Positions 55,962-55,975 of a stretch of DNA of 55,975 nucleotides are shown here, one piece after another. Within the stretch, counting starts at the first letter, position 1, and the number at the start of each line of letters is the position of its first letter. Where the stretch lies: positions 1 to 55,975 of the forward strand of contig NZ_WQLB01000031.1 of assembly GCF_009755355.1 (NCBI RefSeq). The letters run 5' to 3'. Both the position numbers and the translations under genes were made by a program. Origin of the DNA: Deinococcus arboris (GTDB lineage Bacteria > Deinococcota > Deinococci > Deinococcales > Deinococcaceae). The notes beneath the pieces were generated by a model. The model worked only from the letters and a program-made list of their open reading frames with translations. It searched no databases and was not told the DNA's origin.

Positions 55962-55975
55962 CGCTATCCGGCGCG

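Noticed and set aside
1..55975. tRNA genes and CRISPR arrays
   Set aside because: No cloverleaf with a GTTCGA-type loop and no regularly spaced repeats with unique spacers were found by eye.

Overview
The window looks like an almost complete temperate siphovirus-type genome of about 56 kb from a high-GC Deinococcus-like host. The host guess is inference. It rests on the GC-rich coding sequence and on several genes that start directly at a TANNNT -10 box with a 5-6 nt gap and no ribosome binding site, the leaderless style common in Deinococcus. The element carries its own replication initiator with iteron-like repeats inside the gene, a type Ib-like partition pair (small ParA plus ribbon-helix-helix protein) and a tyrosine recombinase in the middle of the map rather than at an edge. 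This favours a phage-plasmid, or a circular phage genome opened at an arbitrary point, over an ordinary integrated prophage. The small gene cut by the left edge finds a stop codon within a few codons if the two ends are joined, and both ends carry the 7-mer CGGCGCG.

Layout. 1-1664: an edge gene and a two-gene plus-strand cassette of unknown function with its own operator-like palindrome and terminator. 1626-9820: a tightly overlapping minus-strand early operon of small zinc-ribbon and hypothetical proteins, an inactivated DnaQ-like protein, Dam- and Dcm-type methyltransferases, a MazG-like protein and ASCH-domain proteins; the dam gene and the last ASCH gene are broken. 9896-12805: a lysogeny-control region with a TPR-like protein, a tiny secreted peptide, a CI-like repressor and a Cro-like protein, linked by shared GAGACA-N14-TGTCTC operators. 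12813-14489: minus-strand membrane proteins and a sigma-region-2-like fragment. 14549-16398: plus-strand small DNA-binding and zinc-ribbon genes. 16401-17375: integrase. 17509-20611: small genes, a hairpin cluster and the replication initiator. 20612-22821: an AT-rich moron (lipoprotein plus small membrane protein) and remnants of an IS4-type transposase. 22826-23793: partition module. 23813-26047: VRR-NUC nuclease and small genes. 26102-54857: the late region in head-to-tail-to-lysis order (terminase, portal, head morphogenesis, scaffold, decoration, capsid, connectors, tail tube, chaperones, tape measure, distal tail, spike, holins, endolysin, collagen-like fibre). 54906-55814: a lipoprotein gene on the minus strand.

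The main regulatory observation is a repeated late-promoter-like element. TGTCACGC (one copy CGTCACGC), 7 nt, a hexamer with A at position 2 and T at position 6, 6 nt, then a purine that is usually the first base of the start codon. It occurs at seven transcription-unit borders, four of them directly behind a terminator-like hairpin. The second is the TPR protein plus secreted peptide pair beside the CI/Cro switch, which resembles in layout, though not in demonstrable sequence, peptide-based phage communication systems. The large terminase gene carries a 7-bp tandem duplication that breaks its frame, so as written this element should not be able to package DNA.
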